DNA of 34,935 nt from F1-20-MAGs016 sp046086245 (lineage in GTDB: Bacteria; Planctomycetota; Planctomycetia; Pirellulales; UBA1268), in NCBI GenBank assembly GCA_046086245.1, contig JBJSXB010000028.1:1-34935 (forward strand), read 5' to 3'. The notes under the pieces were generated by a model, which did no database searches, was not told the DNA's origin, and saw only the letters and a program-made list of their open reading frames with translations. Positions 33,311 to 34,935 of this stretch are shown in pieces. Within the stretch, counting starts at the first letter, position 1; every line of letters begins with the position of its first letter. The translations under genes were made by a program, and so were the position numbers.

Positions 33311-34445
33311 CCGCGTCTCCGCCGCGCGCGACGCCCCGCACGTAGTGGATCGCCGCATGGTCGGCGAGGTCACGGACCACGACCCGACCGAGGGGATCGC
33401 TGCGCGAGAACTCCCGCACCAACCGCTCGCGTGCGGCCCGGGCCCCCGTGCCGTCGCCGCGGACGAGCGCCGCCGAGAGCGCGGCGAGCGATTCGAGCAC
33501 CGCGGCGGATTCGCCGGACACGGCCCCACCGCCCAGCGTCGCCCGGTAGTCGCGGCGCGCCGCCCGTTGATCGGCGGCCACGGCTGCGTCGTCGGGGTCG
33601 ACTCGCAGCGTGCCGTGGCGGTCGAGGTACAGCAGCGGCCGCGGGTGGACGAAGCGGTGCGCCCAGCCGCGCAGGTCGGCCATCCGCGCGAGGCTCAAGG
33701 CGGCGGTGCGGGCTGCTTGCCGGACCGCCACCTGCGTCGCTGCACCGATCCAACCGTCGGGCTCACCGAGGTTGTCGAGAAGGGCGTCGGCGAGGTCGTG
33801 GAGATCACCCTCGGAGAAACTCGGCGGAGGCACCCGCGGCACGATGTCACAGCAATGCACATAGCGTCGCACCGATCGTCGCGTGCGGAAGAACAGCGAC
33901 TCCGTGCCCACCCGCGGCGCGCCGAAGGTCACCAACTCGACGGCGGGAAAGTCGGCGCTGCAGAGCGTGGCCAGCGCACCGCCGAGGCTGTGGCCGGTGG
34001 CGATCGCCCGCGAGCGCGGCGCGAGCAGCCAGGCGTCGAGCGGCCGCCGCAGTTCGTCGAACGTGCGGCCGTACCCACGGTGCGCCGTCATGCCGGGCCG
34101 CCATTCGATGGGATCGACGAGCAGGTTGGAGAGCAGGTCGTCGACGTTGCCGGTCTCGCTTCCCCGGAAGACGGCGAAGAGAATGTCACGGCGGGGAAAG
34201 CGACAGACGAACCCGTCGGTGTCGGCCTGCGCCGGAAACAGCCGCTTGCTGCGCAGCGGAGCGATCCATTCGAGGCCGACACGGGCCAATTCAGCCTCGA
34301 TGCGCGCCGTGGGGGCGTAGGCGAGCCGTGCGAGCTCCGCACACAGCGCGTCGTCGCCGAGATCGTCGGGGTGGCGTTCGAAGAACGGCCCGTCGGCGGC
34401 GGGATGGAGCAGCTCGCGGGTCCGGGTCGTCACGGCGTCTGTCAT
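33306..34445 (-). CDS. Class 3 lipase-like alpha/beta hydrolase
   Basis: The 379-residue protein has the lipase class 3 core: FAVFRGSETGNVDD near 91-103 (oxyanion-side motif), AHRGYGRTFDEL, the nucleophile elbow GHSLGGALAT with Ser153, VTFGAPRVG near 172-180, and CCDIVPRVPP with Asp200 as the likely acid. The base His is probably in the C-terminal HAAIHYV segment. No signal peptide is evident, so a cytoplasmic role is likely. The substrate is unknown. The stop lies within the inverted-repeat element shared with the dehydrogenase gene. Confidence 0.8.
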   Translation of the reverse strand: MTDAVTTRTRELLHPAADGPFFERHPDDLGDDALCAELARLAYAPTARIEAELARVGLEWIAPLRSKRLFPAQADTDGFVCRFPRRDILFAVFRGSETGNVDDLLSNLLVDPIEWRPGMTAHRGYGRTFDELRRPLDAWLLAPRSRAIATGHSLGGALATLCSADFPAVELVTFGAPRVGTESLFFRTRRSVRRYVHCCDIVPRVPPPSFSEGDLHDLADALLDNLGEPDGWIGAATQVAVRQAARTAALSLARMADLRGWAHRFVHPRPLLYLDRHGTLRVDPDDAAVAADQRAARRDYRATLGGGAVSGESAAVLESLAALSAALVRGDGTGARAARERLVREFSRSDPLGRVVVRDLADHAAIHYVRGVARGGDAG

Positions 34446-34550
34446 GGCGATGGTGGGAGGGGGTCACGCGGCCGGCGGGCGCGTCGAAAACGGAGGTCGT
34501 CCACCGGGCGAAGACGGCCGGGCGGTGGTCGCCGGAACCGGGGCGGCGAC

Positions 34551-34772
34551 TCAACCCATCCCCGTGCATCCGCCGCTGCCGCACTGCGGTCGGCCGCACG
34601 TTCCCGGGTCGGGCGCACTCTTTCCGCCGCGGGCCACGTGGCCCGCGGCGACGCTGACGAGTTTGTCGAGCGCCCGGCTTCGGCAGTGGGGGCACTGGGG
34701 CTTCGCGTCACCCCGCACGAGCAGTTCGAAGGCGCGACCACATGTCCGGCAAGCGTATTCGTAGAGCGGCAT
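34551..34772 (-). CDS. FmdB-type zinc ribbon protein
   Basis: The 73-residue protein begins PLYEYACRTCGRAFELLV and holds two CxxC knuckles (Cys8/Cys11 and Cys27/Cys30), the FmdB/CxxC zinc ribbon pattern. The C-terminus is Gly- and Cys-rich (GTCGRPQCGSGGCTGMG), as is common in the family. It is presumed to be a small regulatory or accessory protein; its role is unknown. ATG 34772 is preferred because MPLYEY is the conserved start and an AAGG lies about 5 nt upstream. Confidence 0.85.
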   Translation of the reverse strand: MPLYEYACRTCGRAFELLVRGDAKPQCPHCRSRALDKLVSVAAGHVARGGKSAPDPGTCGRPQCGSGGCTGMG

Positions 34773-34824
34773 GGTGACCTTGGCTTTCGTGCCGAACCGC
34801 ATTGTAGCAGCGTCGCCGCGGAGT

Positions 34825-34935
34825 TCAGCGCGGCGGCCCGCCGCCGATCCGGTAGACGGCCTGCTTCGTGCGGATCACCAGGTCGTCGCCGACGACGGCC
34901 GGCGACGCCATGCACCCGGCATCGAGCCTGTTCTC
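34825..34935 (-). CDS. C-terminal end of a probable PQQ-like beta-propeller protein (5' part outside window)
   Basis: Thirty-six codons are readable from the right edge to a TGA. The stretch CMASPAVVGDDLVIRTKQAV followed by YRIGG is the usual last blade of PQQ/WD40-like outer-membrane or secreted propellers common in planctomycetes (A-S-P-x-x-x-x-D-x-L-x-x-R pattern). Because only the tail is present, the identification is tentative and the rest of the gene is unknown. Confidence 0.55.
   Translation of the reverse strand, partial: ENRLDAGCMASPAVVGDDLVIRTKQAVYRIGGGPPR

Overview
The window is GC-rich bacterial DNA with almost no spare space between genes. It most likely comes from a planctomycete (Pirellulales-like). 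Three things point there: two copies of the PSCyt1/DUF1549/DUF1553 cytochrome-like protein paired with a DUF1501 protein (a hallmark of Planctomycetes and some relatives), a gmk-rpoZ-coaC-coaB block with coaB and coaC as separate genes, and a bacterial microcompartment (BMC) locus of the Planctomycetes-Verrucomicrobia (PV) type. No tRNA, rRNA, CRISPR array, transposase or phage gene was recognised.

Layout. Positions 1-10770, all on +, hold core metabolism: the end of gmk, rpoZ, coaC, coaB, argC, argJ, a small acidic protein, a TPR protein, purine nucleoside phosphorylase, ileS, purN and a DinB-like protein. A 58-bp tandem repeat and a convergent junction end this block near 10910. Positions 10913-23871, all on -, hold two PSD1/DUF1501 pairs that flank a GH33-like sialidase and a DUF1338 (2-oxoadipate dioxygenase/decarboxylase-like) protein, followed by a GNAT acetyltransferase. 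A strikingly AT-rich divergent intergenic island (about 24011-24115) precedes the BMC operon at 24133-33203 (+). The right end (33306-34935, -) carries a class 3 lipase-like protein, an FmdB-type zinc ribbon and the tail of a probable PQQ-like beta-propeller protein.

The BMC operon reads: DeoR regulator, PduL phosphotransacylase, two hexameric shell proteins (BMC-H), an acetate-kinase homologue, pentamer (BMC-P), CoA-acylating aldehyde dehydrogenase, BMC-P, a conserved unknown protein, BMC-P, class II (fuculose-phosphate type) aldolase, and a lactate/malate dehydrogenase homologue. This fits the known PV compartment for L-fucose/L-rhamnose. The aldolase releases lactaldehyde inside the shell. 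The aldehyde dehydrogenase and PduL convert it through lactyl-CoA to lactyl-phosphate, the kinase recovers ATP, and the dehydrogenase is thought to recycle NAD by reducing part of the lactaldehyde. The shell set is two BMC-H and three BMC-P with no tandem-domain BMC-T. Sugar kinase and isomerase genes are not in the window.

The compartment class is known, so the newer points are inside it. The unknown protein at 30092-30838 looks like an encapsulation helix joined to a degenerate RpiB-like domain that lacks the catalytic Cys and His. The kinase has conservative changes at two catalytic positions. The dehydrogenase carries malate-type rather than lactate-type specificity residues. A palindrome-rich operator candidate precedes deoR, and an 8-bp-stem hairpin separates the two BMC-H genes.
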